NCBI GenBank assembly: GCA_963807015.1
Contig: CAWEAS010000028.1
Span: 1-64,000 of the forward strand
Direction of reading: 5' to 3'
DNA from: JAJPKK01 sp963807015
GTDB lineage: Bacteria > Pseudomonadota > Alphaproteobacteria > Rhizobiales > Xanthobacteraceae
DNA length: 64,000 nt
Part shown: positions 53,671 to 62,188 of the stretch, one piece after another
Position numbering within the stretch: the first letter of the stretch is position 1
How the letters are laid out: each line of letters starts with the position of its first letter
The notes under the pieces: model-generated
Told to the model about the DNA's origin: nothing
What the model saw: the letters and a program-made list of their open reading frames with translations, nothing else
Database searches by the model: none
Translations under genes and position numbers: made by a program

Positions 53671-54588
53671 TTAATGCGCGGCGACGGCGGGGGAGGCCGC
53701 GTGGGCGGGCGGGGCCTCCATGGCGGCGACCCGGTTCTTGACCGCCTTCTGCACCTTCTCGAAGGCGCGGACCTCGATCTGGCGGACGCGTTCGCGCGAC
53801 ACGCCAAACTCGGCGGCGAGATCTTCGAGCGTCACCGGCTCGTCGGCGAGACGGCGTGCTTCGAAGATGCGGCGCTCGCGCTCGTTGAGGACCTTCAACG
53901 CTTCCGATAGCGCCGACCGGCGGTTGTCGAACTCCTCCGACTCGGCGAGCAGGCTCTCCTGGCTGTCCTGGTCGTCGACGAGCCAGTCCTGCCACTCGCC
54001 GGAATCACCGTCCTCGCGGATCGGCGCATTGAGCGAGGCATCCCCGCCCAGCCGGCGGTTCATGTCGATGACGTCCTGCTCGGTGACGCCGAGGCGCTTG
54101 GCGATGATCTGGACCTGGTCGGGGCGCATGTCGCCTTCGTCCAGCGCCGAGATGCGGCTCTTGGCCTTGCGCAGGTTGAAGAACAGCTTCTTCTGATTCG
54201 CGGTCGTGCCCATTTTCACGAGCGACCACGAACGCAGGATGTACTCCTGGATCGACGCCTTGATCCACCACATGGCGTAGGTAGCGAGCCGGAAGCCTTT
54301 GTCGGGCTCGAAACGCTTGACGGCCTGCATCAGGCCGACGTTCCCCTCCGAGATGACCTCGGAGATCGGCAGGCCATAGCCGCGGTAACCCATGGCGATC
54401 TTGGCCACGAGGCGCAGATGGCTCGTCACCAGCTTGTGCGCGGCGATGCGGTCGCCATGCTCGCGCCAGCGCTTGGCCAGCATGAATTCTTCCTGCGGTT
54501 CCAGCATCGGGAACCGGCGGATTTCGTCCAAATATCGGGAAAGGCCGGATTCGGCAGTGAGAATCGGCAGCGAAGCAGATTGGGCCAT
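53671..54588 (-). CDS. rpoH: RNA polymerase heat-shock sigma factor RpoH (sigma-32)
   Basis: The 305-residue sigma factor directs transcription of heat-shock genes. The start at 54588 follows AAGGAGGG. Region 2 contains EGNVGLMQAVKRFEPDKGF and ATYAMWWIKASIQEYI. The RpoH-specific box QKKLFFNLRKAK is present. Region 4 ends with LAAEFGVSRERVRQIEVRAF. Order purA, membrane protein, rpoH, rluD agrees with other Hyphomicrobiales. Its own promoter lies in the 262 bases upstream, where no clear box can be singled out. Confidence 0.96.
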   Translation of the reverse strand: MAQSASLPILTAESGLSRYLDEIRRFPMLEPQEEFMLAKRWREHGDRIAAHKLVTSHLRLVAKIAMGYRGYGLPISEVISEGNVGLMQAVKRFEPDKGFRLATYAMWWIKASIQEYILRSWSLVKMGTTANQKKLFFNLRKAKSRISALDEGDMRPDQVQIIAKRLGVTEQDVIDMNRRLGGDASLNAPIREDGDSGEWQDWLVDDQDSQESLLAESEEFDNRRSALSEALKVLNERERRIFEARRLADEPVTLEDLAAEFGVSRERVRQIEVRAFEKVQKAVKNRVAAMEAPPAHAASPAVAAH

Positions 54589-54850
54589 GACAGCGCCCTC
54601 CTTACAGTTTTGCCCCCTGACGAGGCGGGCAGCGGCTCTGACGCTCAAGAGAGCCGGCAGAGCCGGGGATGTGCGGCGATCGCGAACTCGATCGTGCACC
54701 GGACCATACACGCCAGATCAGGACAAAACCATCGCCCGGGGGTCAATTCACCGTGACGCCGTTGTGACCCGGCGTCGCTGATGCTCTTAGCCCTTTGTTA
54801 TTAAAGGACTATTTCTGCCAACTTGACTGGAGTCTGTGCAGAGAACGCAA

Positions 54851-55858
54851 TCACGGCGCGATCGTTCCAGCCCGAAGCAATTCGCGAAGTCTGGCGAGAT
54901 CCGGCGGCAGCGGCGAGCGAAATGTCATCTCTTCGCCAGTCGCCGGATGTTCGATTGTCAGTAGATAGGCATGCAAGGCCTGTCTCGCAAGTTCCCCGAG
55001 CGCCGCACGCGCGGGAGGCGACAGCAGCGCCGCCTTGGTCTTGAAGCCGGGGCCGTAGACGTCGTCGCCCATAAGCGGATGGCCGATCGCCGCGAGATGG
55101 ACCCGGATCTGGTGGGTGCGCCCGGTCATCAGACGACAGTCAAGGAGGCTTGCGACCGGCTGGCGCGCGCCCGGTGGGTAGCGCTCCAGGACTTCCCAGT
55201 GAGTGACGGCCTCGCGGCCGCCCTCCCGCACCGCCATCCGTTCGCGGGCTTGCGGATGCCGGTCGATCGGCTTGTCGATCGTGCCCTTGGGCCGGTCCGG
55301 CGCCCCCCAGACGAAGGCGAGATAGCCGCGCCGCAGCGGCCCGGTGCGTCCATGATCCGCGAACTGGGCGGCGAGGGCCTGATGGGCGCGGTCGTTTTTC
55401 GCCACCACCATCAGGCCGGTCGTGTCCTTGTCGAGGCGGTGCACGATCCCCGGGCGACGCACGCCGCCAATGCCGGAGAGGCTCGCGCCGCAGTGGGCGA
55501 TGAGCGCGTTGACGAGCGTGCCGGTCCAATTGCCCGCCGCCGGATGGACGACGAGGCCGCGCGGCTTGTCGATGACGATGATGTCGTCGTCCTCGTAGAC
55601 GACGGCGAGGGGAATGGCTTCGGCCTGGGGCTCGGCGGGCTCTGCGGCCGGGAGCGTGACTGCGATTTCATCGCCCGCATTGACGCGGTGGGCCGGATCG
55701 CGGATCGTGCGGCCGCTGATCGCGACGTGGCCGGCCTCGATGAGGGCTTTGAGGCGCGAGCGCGACAGCTCGGTGATGCGGGCGGCCAAGGCACGGTCGA
55801 GCCGCGCGCCGGCCTCATCCGCCGCGACGGTCTCGACCCGGGCCTGCGTTTCGCTCAT
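54851..55858 (-). CDS. rluD: 23S rRNA pseudouridine synthase RluD
   Basis: A 335-residue RluA-family enzyme that isomerises uridines in helix 69 of 23S rRNA. The N-terminal S4 domain (AGARLDRALAARITELSRSRL) precedes the catalytic domain with Asp in GIVHRLDKDTTGLMVV, then GRTHQIRVHLAAIGHPL. With ATG 55858 its start codon overlaps that of the divergent DUF6476-like gene by two bases, so promoters must lie inside the neighbouring coding sequences or the mRNAs must be leaderless. Confidence 0.94.
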   Translation of the reverse strand: MSETQARVETVAADEAGARLDRALAARITELSRSRLKALIEAGHVAISGRTIRDPAHRVNAGDEIAVTLPAAEPAEPQAEAIPLAVVYEDDDIIVIDKPRGLVVHPAAGNWTGTLVNALIAHCGASLSGIGGVRRPGIVHRLDKDTTGLMVVAKNDRAHQALAAQFADHGRTGPLRRGYLAFVWGAPDRPKGTIDKPIDRHPQARERMAVREGGREAVTHWEVLERYPPGARQPVASLLDCRLMTGRTHQIRVHLAAIGHPLMGDDVYGPGFKTKAALLSPPARAALGELARQALHAYLLTIEHPATGEEMTFRSPLPPDLARLRELLRAGTIAP

Positions 55859-56234
55859 GACCAAATCCGACAACGGCGATGACGAGCCGCTGAGCCCGGC
55901 ACAGGCGCAGATCGTCGCCAAAGTGCGCTGGCTGATGCTGATTTCGGGTGCCGCGACGATGCTCGGCATCGCGGTCGTCATCACGGTCATCGGCTATCGC
56001 GTTTTCCGCAGCGGGGGAAGCCCACCGGCCGGCCCCGGCGACCTTGGCGGAGCGAACGGTCGGATGATCGAGGCGACGGCGCCATTGCCCAAGGGCGCCC
56101 GCGTGGTCTCGACAGCGGTCGCCGGCGAGCGCATCGTCGTCACGCTCGATATCGGCGGCGCAGTCGAAATCCGCACTTACGACGCCCGCACGCTCCGCCC
56201 CGAGGGCCGGATGCGCTTTACGGAAGAGCCGTAG
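55857..56234 (+). CDS. DUF6476-like small membrane protein
   Basis: A 125-residue protein with a cytoplasmic head (SPAQAQIVAKVRWLML), one membrane helix (GAATMLGIAVVITVIGYRVF) and a beta-rich domain (VVSTAVAGERIVVTLDIGG) with a repeated strand pattern. I recognise it as the small, rluD-linked DUF6476 group of alphaproteobacteria; its function is unknown. Its ATG at 55857 overlaps the rluD ATG on the other strand within the palindrome TCATGA. Confidence 0.78.
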   Translation: MTKSDNGDDEPLSPAQAQIVAKVRWLMLISGAATMLGIAVVITVIGYRVFRSGGSPPAGPGDLGGANGRMIEATAPLPKGARVVSTAVAGERIVVTLDIGGAVEIRTYDARTLRPEGRMRFTEEP

Positions 56235-56258
56235 CCGACGGAGCCGCAGCGAGTAGCC

Positions 56259-56281
56259 GGAGCGCGGGCGTCCCGCCCGCT
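56259..56281 (+). repeat. Single arm of repeat family B
   Basis: An exact 23-base match to the arm of the family B inverted repeat at 29003-29025. The second arm is missing here. It lies between the DUF6476-like gene and the tRNA-Glu gene. Confidence 0.8.
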
Positions 56282-56362
56282 AAAGGGACGCAAAGGGAGC
56301 TTCGCCTTGCGCGGCCCCATGTTCGGAGCTAAATCCATCCTCCAGCGATTTCGCGACGTCAC

Positions 56363-56438
56363 GCTCCCTTCGTCTAGCGGTCTAGGACGCGGCCCTCTCA
56401 AGGCTGAAACACGGGTTCGATTCCCGTAGGGAGCGCCA
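56363..56438 (+). tRNA. tRNA-Glu (anticodon CTC)
   Basis: Complete cloverleaf: the acceptor stem GCTCCCT pairs with AGGGAGC, the D arm reads TCGTCTAGCGGTCTAGGA, the anticodon loop is CTCTCAA with anticodon CTC, and the T arm is CGGGTTCGATTCCCG. CCA is encoded (56436-56438). It is on the plus strand. AT-richer, unfamiliar genes begin after it, as at many tRNA-linked insertion sites. Confidence 0.95.
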
Positions 56439-56858
56439 AATAAATCAAGCACTTGGCTTTTCCGCCGCGGCCCGTGTCCAACGTTTGTCCAATAAACGCG
56501 TATGGGGTGAATTTCCCACAGCCGGTCGCGAGGGTCGATGGGCGCCGCTGGTGGCCCCAGGTTGAACAGTGGTTCAATGACTTCCACGGGGTCCGATCGG
56601 CTGGGCAGCCCACGCGCGCCGAGGACATTCCGCGAGATTGGGAGGTAGACCTTGATTTCTCATCCCCCAAAGCCCCCCGTAGGGCTCAGAACCCCCGGAC
56701 TGATGTGACGTCGACAACGCCGCAGACTGACAGCGAAGCTGCTCGCACGACCGAGGATGCGAGTGTGAAAGAGAGGAAAGGCGGCACGGCCCCAAGGCCC
56801 TTCCGATCAAAATCCATCCGGACCGCACGCCTGAGCCCAAGAAATCGGCCTGACTAGC
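56439..56858. other. Region after tRNA-Glu without a clear gene
   Basis: A frame is open from 56453 to 56857 on the plus strand but its composition is proline/arginine-rich and it matches nothing I know. On the minus strand the antisense of the tRNA gives only the well-known artefact LPTGIEPVF. No integrase gene is visible, and no second copy of the tRNA 3' end was noticed downstream. Confidence 0.5.
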
Positions 56859-58118
56859 ATGCGGTCCTTCATTCGGGGCGTCAAATATTACAGTCCAGTC
56901 GTTGCCTTGATCCCAGCTATCGCTTTGGCAGTCTTCGCGTTTGTTCAGTTGCTGATAAATCAAACAGTCAGTAACACTGCGCAAGCAACGAACCGCGCCT
57001 TCCTTTTCTTTGACAATGCTACTCTTATCCCGTATCCGCCGCCGCCTAATGAACAAAAAGTTTATGCAGTCGCCGTCTACATTGAGAATAGCGGTAATAC
57101 CTTTGGCCGCAATTTGCATATCCGGTTTGACTGCGCACGACGCGATCTCGAAGCACCGCTAATAGGTGATCCATTCACTTTGGGACAATGGAAAACTAAC
57201 TTTAATCCGCCAGCCATGCTTGCTCCAAAACAACGGGCACCGTTGCTTGCATGCGAATTCTCAATCGAAGACATCAATAACGCTCAAGTTCACAAAGTCG
57301 ATTTATATTTTCTCGCCGAAGTGCAATATACCGATGCTTTCGGAGCATCCCGTATTACTCAGATGACAAGGAACATCCTCACGGATTCCGCCGGAGGATT
57401 GCGTTTCGGATTTGTTGGCCGGAACTGCGCCGACAACGATTGCTCACCGCCTTACGAGGAGACCTCGATGCAAACTCCGCTTTGGCAGTTCTTTATGGAC
57501 ATCGGAGTCAAATCCGTGGCGGCGTTAGCTACCATATTGGCGGTGCTAGTGGCGCTTTTTCGTGAGCGGCTTCAATATCGGTTCGATCCGCCTCGGCTTC
57601 TCATTGCTCTCAAAAATGAGCGCGGACTACCTATGAGCCTGCACACCTATGACCCGAATACAAATCAGGCCAAAGCTAGCAACGGATATTGGTACCATAT
57701 AGAGGTTAAGAATAATCGCAGATGGGCGAAAGCGACTGAAGTTCATATCTTTCTCACGACGATAAAAATGCCTGATGGATTCGGAAACTTTCAATCAATA
57801 TGGCAGGGTGGCCATATTCCGCTGGGGTGGAGAAATGAAGCAAGTCAAGCCGGTAAAACAGTCGGATATCCTGCGGAGTGCGATCTGTGCCATGTTCTTA
57901 AAGATCCCCTCGAAGTACGTTTGAGTCCTCTTGTCCACGGTCAGATACCAGAAATAATTCGAGGCCAATTTTCTATGAGGTTGAGCCTACAGGCGCGCGG
58001 GATCGAAACAGAATCTGAAATTCTAGATATTGACATCTCATGGGATGGCGGGTGGGCTGACGACCCGATAGGAATGTCGAATCATTTGAAAATTAAAGAG
58101 TGTAAGCGCTCGGCGTAG
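56859..58118 (+). CDS. Membrane protein of unknown function, AT-richer DNA
   Basis: A 419-residue protein with two membrane helices, one at the N-terminus (VVALIPAIALAVFAFVQLL) and one near the middle (SVAALATILAVLVALFRERL). Between them lies a soluble, probably periplasmic domain of about 180 residues with VYAVAVYIENSGNTFGRNLH. After the second helix comes a cytoplasmic domain of about 180 residues with WYHIEVKNNRRWAKATEVHI and a CDLC motif. No family is recognised. Its codon use is less GC-rich than that of the surrounding genes, which suggests transfer. Confidence 0.75.
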   Translation: MRSFIRGVKYYSPVVALIPAIALAVFAFVQLLINQTVSNTAQATNRAFLFFDNATLIPYPPPPNEQKVYAVAVYIENSGNTFGRNLHIRFDCARRDLEAPLIGDPFTLGQWKTNFNPPAMLAPKQRAPLLACEFSIEDINNAQVHKVDLYFLAEVQYTDAFGASRITQMTRNILTDSAGGLRFGFVGRNCADNDCSPPYEETSMQTPLWQFFMDIGVKSVAALATILAVLVALFRERLQYRFDPPRLLIALKNERGLPMSLHTYDPNTNQAKASNGYWYHIEVKNNRRWAKATEVHIFLTTIKMPDGFGNFQSIWQGGHIPLGWRNEASQAGKTVGYPAECDLCHVLKDPLEVRLSPLVHGQIPEIIRGQFSMRLSLQARGIETESEILDIDISWDGGWADDPIGMSNHLKIKECKRSA

Positions 58119-58164
58119 TCGGGCGGTATCAAATCACTCAGGCCCCATAAGCGAGGACATCATC

Positions 58165-58632
58165 GTGGCTTCTGATCCGACTGATGAAATAGCAAAGCAG
58201 GCACGGGACTATGCTTGGCAGTGGTTTGCGCTTCACGCCGCTCAACGGATGCAGACCTTCAATTTCTTTCTTGTCGCTACCGCGTTTTTGGTGGCAGCTT
58301 ATGCGGGCCTGATCGAAAAGTACCCCATACCCGCAGGCTTGGTGGCTTTGCTTGGTGCATGGCTTGCTTATTGGTTTAATCGTCTCGATTATCGGAACCG
58401 AGAGTTGGTCAAAGCTGGCGAAGCCGCTCTGAAAGTCTCTGAAGCCCGATTAGCTTCGCTTACTAACATCCCTGAAATCGAAATTCAGAAAAAGGTGGAT
58501 AGAGCTGGCAAAGGCGCGTCCACGTATCGCGTCGTGATCAGAGTCGTTGAATGGACGTTCCTGTTGGTGTTTTTGGTAGGCGCCTTCTACGCAGCGGGCC
58601 ATCTGGTAGTCAGTTTTATAGGCCTGCGCTAA
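58165..58632 (+). CDS. RipA-like small multi-pass membrane protein
   Basis: A 155-residue protein with GTG start 58165 (GAGGA upstream). A cytoplasmic segment (YAWQWFALHAAQRMQTFNFF) runs into helices FLVATAFLVAAYAGLI and AGLVALLGAWLAYWF, a charged loop, and a last helix (WTFLLVFLVGAFYAAGHLVV). I recognise it as resembling RipA-type small membrane proteins reported to form octamers; similar membrane proteins also occur in defence contexts. It sits 46 bases behind the larger membrane protein and may be cotranscribed with it. Confidence 0.68.
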   Translation: MASDPTDEIAKQARDYAWQWFALHAAQRMQTFNFFLVATAFLVAAYAGLIEKYPIPAGLVALLGAWLAYWFNRLDYRNRELVKAGEAALKVSEARLASLTNIPEIEIQKKVDRAGKGASTYRVVIRVVEWTFLLVFLVGAFYAAGHLVVSFIGLR

Positions 58633-58769
58633 CCTGCGTCATCGGCCGACCCTTGCGTCGAGCTACCGAAGACAGCGCTCAGTGTTCCGATCGCCGGAAC
58701 GGCAGCGCGCAGCACGGCATCATACTTCCGAAGGACCTCGATCAGGGCAGCTTGGTTCATGGGCCGCAT
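58629..58769 (-). CDS. Possible C-terminal fragment or small protein
   Basis: A minus-strand frame of 46 residues beginning MRPMNQAALIEVLRKYDAVL, with a protein-like amphipathic helix, ends at 58629. Its stop overlaps the stop of the RipA-like gene. The frame stays open further upstream (ASFFDPWCDN before the Met), and a different frame there also reads like protein (NLITDAAFFDSLLLAEV), so it may be the frameshifted end of a larger lost gene. No family is known. Confidence 0.35.
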   Translation of the reverse strand: MRPMNQAALIEVLRKYDAVLRAAVPAIGTLSAVFGSSTQGSADDAG

Positions 58770-58918
58770 ATTGTCACACCACGGGTCGAAAAACGAGGCT
58801 GGCGGCGAGTCTGGGGAACCTCTGCCAGCAGAAGCGAATCGAAGAATGCCGCGTCCGTGATCAAGTTTGATAAGTTGCCGGGCGCTTGGGTGAACACCGG
58901 GTCGAGCAATCCCATCAC

Positions 58919-60121
58919 ATGAGCCACGACAGTCGCACGGACGCGGAGGCCGGCAAGCGTTGGCTCATCCTCGCGGTCCTGTTCTTGGCTCGGACTGCGA
59001 TGGGATTCCAATTTCAGTCGATCGGCGCGCTTTCCTCGTTCCTGGTCGCCGAACTCGGCATCGACTATGCGCAGCTTGGCCTGCTTATCGGCTTCTATTT
59101 GCTTCCCGGTATTGCCATTGCGTATCCCGGCGGACTGTTAGGCCAGCGTTTCGGCGACAAGCGCATTGCGCTGCTGGGATTGGCGCTGATGGTGTTGGGT
59201 GGAGCGATGGCGAGCCTCTCCGGCGATTATGGGACGGTTTTGTTTGCGCGATTGGTCAGCGGCATCGGCGCCGTGCTGCTCAATGTCCTGCTGACCAAGA
59301 TGGCGACTGACTGGTTCGTCGGCCGCGAGATCGGAACTGCGTTGGCCATCCTCGTCAGCAGTTGGCCGATCGGAATCGGCCTTGCCCTGGTGGGCTTGCC
59401 CTGGTCGGCCGGCACCTTCTCCGTGCCCGTTGCGTTCGGTGCAACGGCGGTCGCGGCCGCTTTGTCGTTGGTGCTGGTCGGCATTGCCTACCACGTTCCG
59501 GCTAAATCCTCCGCGCCGCCGCCGTCGGTGAGCGCGACGCGAATCGGCCTCTCGGCACGCGAATTCGGGCTGGTGTCGCTGGCGGGCGGAATTTGGACTT
59601 TGTACAACGTCGGCTACATCATCCTCGTAAGCTTCACCCCGTCGCTGCTCATCGCACGTGGGATGTCCACGGGCGAGGCCGGTTTCGCAGTCAGCCTTAT
59701 CGCATGGACGATCGTCCTCACGATTCCATTGGGCGGCGTGCTGCTCGATCGGATTGGCCATGCGACGGCGATGATGGCCGCGAGTTTTGCGACGTTCGGC
59801 CTCGGCACGATGATTCTGCCAACCACGCCATCCTTTGCGTTGATTGCCGTCCTGGGCATCGTCGCGGGCGTTCCAGCCGGCGCGATGATGGCGTTGCCAG
59901 CTGAGGTGCTGCGTCCGGAAAGCCGTGGTCCGGGGATGGGCGTCTTTTTTACCTGGTACTACGTCGGGATGGCACTGTTGACGCCCGCGGCTGGTCTCGT
60001 CCGCGATCTCACCGATCAGCCCGGGGCACCCCTGATGTTAGCGGGCTCCTTGGAGATCGCGGCAATCGCAGTCTTGGGCCTGTTCCGCGTCTTTCAGCAT
60101 CGATCGAGGCCTCTGCCTTAA
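58919..60121 (+). CDS. MFS transporter
   Basis: A 400-residue inner-membrane protein with 12 hydrophobic segments. The MFS motif between helices 2 and 3 is GLLGQRFGDKRIALLG. Other features are GALSSFLVAELGIDYAQLGL at the N-terminus and GGVLLDRIGHATAMM between helices 8 and 9. It resembles the CynX/NimT or nitrate/anion-proton transporter groups of the MFS, but the substrate is unknown. An upstream GTG (58886) would extend it by 11 residues; ATG 58919 is chosen for length. Confidence 0.87.
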   Translation: MSHDSRTDAEAGKRWLILAVLFLARTAMGFQFQSIGALSSFLVAELGIDYAQLGLLIGFYLLPGIAIAYPGGLLGQRFGDKRIALLGLALMVLGGAMASLSGDYGTVLFARLVSGIGAVLLNVLLTKMATDWFVGREIGTALAILVSSWPIGIGLALVGLPWSAGTFSVPVAFGATAVAAALSLVLVGIAYHVPAKSSAPPPSVSATRIGLSAREFGLVSLAGGIWTLYNVGYIILVSFTPSLLIARGMSTGEAGFAVSLIAWTIVLTIPLGGVLLDRIGHATAMMAASFATFGLGTMILPTTPSFALIAVLGIVAGVPAGAMMALPAEVLRPESRGPGMGVFFTWYYVGMALLTPAAGLVRDLTDQPGAPLMLAGSLEIAAIAVLGLFRVFQHRSRPLP

Positions 60122-60259
60122 CGCCGGCCCTTAATGCGTCTGACGTCGCGTTTCGCGCGTCGCCCGCAAAAACGAAGGCGAAGGCGCATCCGCGCGAGCA
60201 AGGTCCGATGACGACCTGCTAGGATGAATCGCGCATCATTCTGCCAGGGAGGTTCGGCC

Positions 60260-61606
60260 ATGACGACGTCAGCACCTCGCGACTTTGAGTCCTGCGACGC
60301 TGGAGCGTGCAAATCCGCGGGCAGCGTTTCCATGCCCGATGTGTCGCGCCGCTTGTTTCTCGGCGCTTCGGCGGCGGCGCTCGGCAGCACCGCGATTGCG
60401 CCCCGCGCGAGCCGCGCCGCGATCGTACGCACCGACGTCGCGAGCCTGCCACCCTACGGCAATGGCACCCTGCAGCCGGGCATTCGCTCGCACATGATCG
60501 CCGGCGTGAACGGCATGTCGGTGCACGTGCTCGAGGCCGGCTACGAGACGCCCGGGCGACCGGCGGTGCTGCTGCTGCACGGATTTCCGGAGCTCGCCTA
60601 CAGCTGGCGCAAGGTGATGCCGCCGCTGGCGGCGGCCGGCTATCACGTGATCGCGCCCGACCAGCGCGGCTACGGCCGCACCATCGGCTGGGACGATGCC
60701 TACGACGCCGATCCCGATCCGTTCCGCACGCTCAACATGGTGCGCGATGCGGTCTCGCTCGTCTATGCGCTCGGCTATCGGCAGGTGGCGGCGATCGTCG
60801 GGCATGATGCCGGCGCGCCGGTCGCATCATGGTCGGCACTGGTCCGCCCGGACATCTTCCGCTCGGTTGCGATCATGAGCTCGCCGTTCGCCGGCGCGCC
60901 GGCGCTGCCGTTCAACACCGCGAATGGTGCGGCGCCGCCGCGGCCCGCGCCGACCGACGATGATCTCGACGCCGAACTCGCCAAGCTGCCGCGGCCGCGC
61001 AAGTACTATCAGAACTATCAGCGCAAGCCGGGAGCCAACGAGAACATGCTCCATGCGCCGCAGGGGCTGCACGCGTTCTTCCGCGCCTACTATCACTACA
61101 AGAGCGCCGACTGGAAAGGGAACAAGCCGCATGCCCTCAAGGCACGCACGGCCGAGGAGCTGGCGCAGATCCCGACCTACTATGTGATGGATCTCGACAA
61201 GGGCATGGCGGAAACGGTCGCGGCCGAGATGCCGACGCCGGCCGAGATCGCCGCCGCCAAGTGGCTCACCGAGGAGGAGGTCGGCGTCTACGTGACCGAG
61301 TACAGCCGCACCGGCTTCAACGGGGCGCTGCAGGGCTACCGCGTGCGCCGCGGCTCTGATCCGAAAAACCTCGCCGAGCTGCAGACGTTCGCGGGCCGCA
61401 CCATCGATGTGCCGTCGATGTTCGTCGGCGGCAAGAGCGACTGGGGCGTCTACCAGACGCCGGGCGCGGTCGAGAGCATGCAGAAGAACGCCTGCACGCG
61501 CATGGTCGGCTTCCACCTGATCGACGGCGCCGGACACTGGGTCCAGCAGGAGCAGCCCGAGCAGGTGACGAAGCTGCTGATCGGTTTCCTGCAGGACCAG
61601 CGGTGA
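60260..61606 (+). CDS. Tat-exported alpha/beta hydrolase, epoxide-hydrolase-like
   Basis: A 448-residue protein. ATG 60260 follows GGGAGG. The N-terminus holds a twin-arginine motif (VSRRLFLGASAAALG). The hydrolase domain has HGFPELAYSWRK for the oxyanion hole, nucleophile Asp183 in GHDAG, acid Asp394 in GKSDWGVY, and base His426 in GAGHWVQQ. An aspartate nucleophile identifies epoxide hydrolases or haloalkane dehalogenases rather than esterases. Opening of epoxides to diols in the periplasm is likely; the substrate is unknown. Confidence 0.87.
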   Translation: MTTSAPRDFESCDAGACKSAGSVSMPDVSRRLFLGASAAALGSTAIAPRASRAAIVRTDVASLPPYGNGTLQPGIRSHMIAGVNGMSVHVLEAGYETPGRPAVLLLHGFPELAYSWRKVMPPLAAAGYHVIAPDQRGYGRTIGWDDAYDADPDPFRTLNMVRDAVSLVYALGYRQVAAIVGHDAGAPVASWSALVRPDIFRSVAIMSSPFAGAPALPFNTANGAAPPRPAPTDDDLDAELAKLPRPRKYYQNYQRKPGANENMLHAPQGLHAFFRAYYHYKSADWKGNKPHALKARTAEELAQIPTYYVMDLDKGMAETVAAEMPTPAEIAAAKWLTEEEVGVYVTEYSRTGFNGALQGYRVRRGSDPKNLAELQTFAGRTIDVPSMFVGGKSDWGVYQTPGAVESMQKNACTRMVGFHLIDGAGHWVQQEQPEQVTKLLIGFLQDQR

Positions 61607-61629
61607 CCACGCTAGAGACCCGGCGAGTC

Positions 61630-62067
61630 CTATTCCAGTCCCGGCTCTTCGCGCAGGCGGATGTTCGGCGAGAAGGACTGGCCGGTGTCGAGTAGCGTGA
61701 GCGTCTTCAGAAGGCCGCCCTTGTTGTCGCTGTCCTTGAGCGGCGCCAGGATCACCTTGACGTGGTCTCCCGCCTTGACCGAGGTCCGGGTCCAGCCCGA
61801 TACGCGCCCGAGGTTCGAGGGGCTCGTCATCTCGATGAGCCATTTGTTGATCTGACTGTCGCCATCCACGGTGCCGTCGACGAGAAGAGTGACGTGGGGG
61901 TTGGTCCAGCGCACTTCCTCAACCGTCCCGGTGAGGGCGAGGGATTTCGAAGAGTCGAACATCGACGCCGAGTGATGTGCCGAGACGGCCTGAGCCCCAA
62001 CAAGTGCTCCCGCGATTGCGAGGCTGCAGGCGGCAAAGGTGCGAGTAGATTTTAGAACGCTGCTCAT
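61630..62067 (-). CDS. Small exported protein, DUF6152-like
   Basis: A 145-residue protein with signal peptide (CSLAIAGALVGAQAVSA) followed by HHSASMFD, the hallmark start of the DUF6152 group. A beta-rich region follows (LTGTVEEVRWTNPHVTLLVD). Start 62067 is preferred to 62070 because GGAG is six rather than three bases upstream. The function is unknown. It is followed upstream in the same strand by another exported protein that often accompanies DUF6152 genes as I recall them. Confidence 0.8.
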   Translation of the reverse strand: MSSVLKSTRTFAACSLAIAGALVGAQAVSAHHSASMFDSSKSLALTGTVEEVRWTNPHVTLLVDGTVDGDSQINKWLIEMTSPSNLGRVSGWTRTSVKAGDHVKVILAPLKDSDNKGGLLKTLTLLDTGQSFSPNIRLREEPGLE

Positions 62068-62188
62068 CATTTTCTCCGAGAGTGATCCCATTTGCGAGAT
62101 CCCTGCCTGGTTGTGAGCGCGTTTCCTGCCCGGATATTTTTTCTAACTGCTGCGCGACGAGCGACCCGATCGGGCGGCTGTCGAACCG

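Noticed and set aside
56398..56670. Minus-strand frame across tRNA-Glu
   Set aside because: LPTGIEPVFQP is the familiar translation of an antisense tRNA 3' end.
56363..58640. Att-site duplication of the tRNA-Glu 3' end marking an integrated element
   Set aside because: No second copy of the tRNA 3' sequence and no integrase were seen downstream inside the window.
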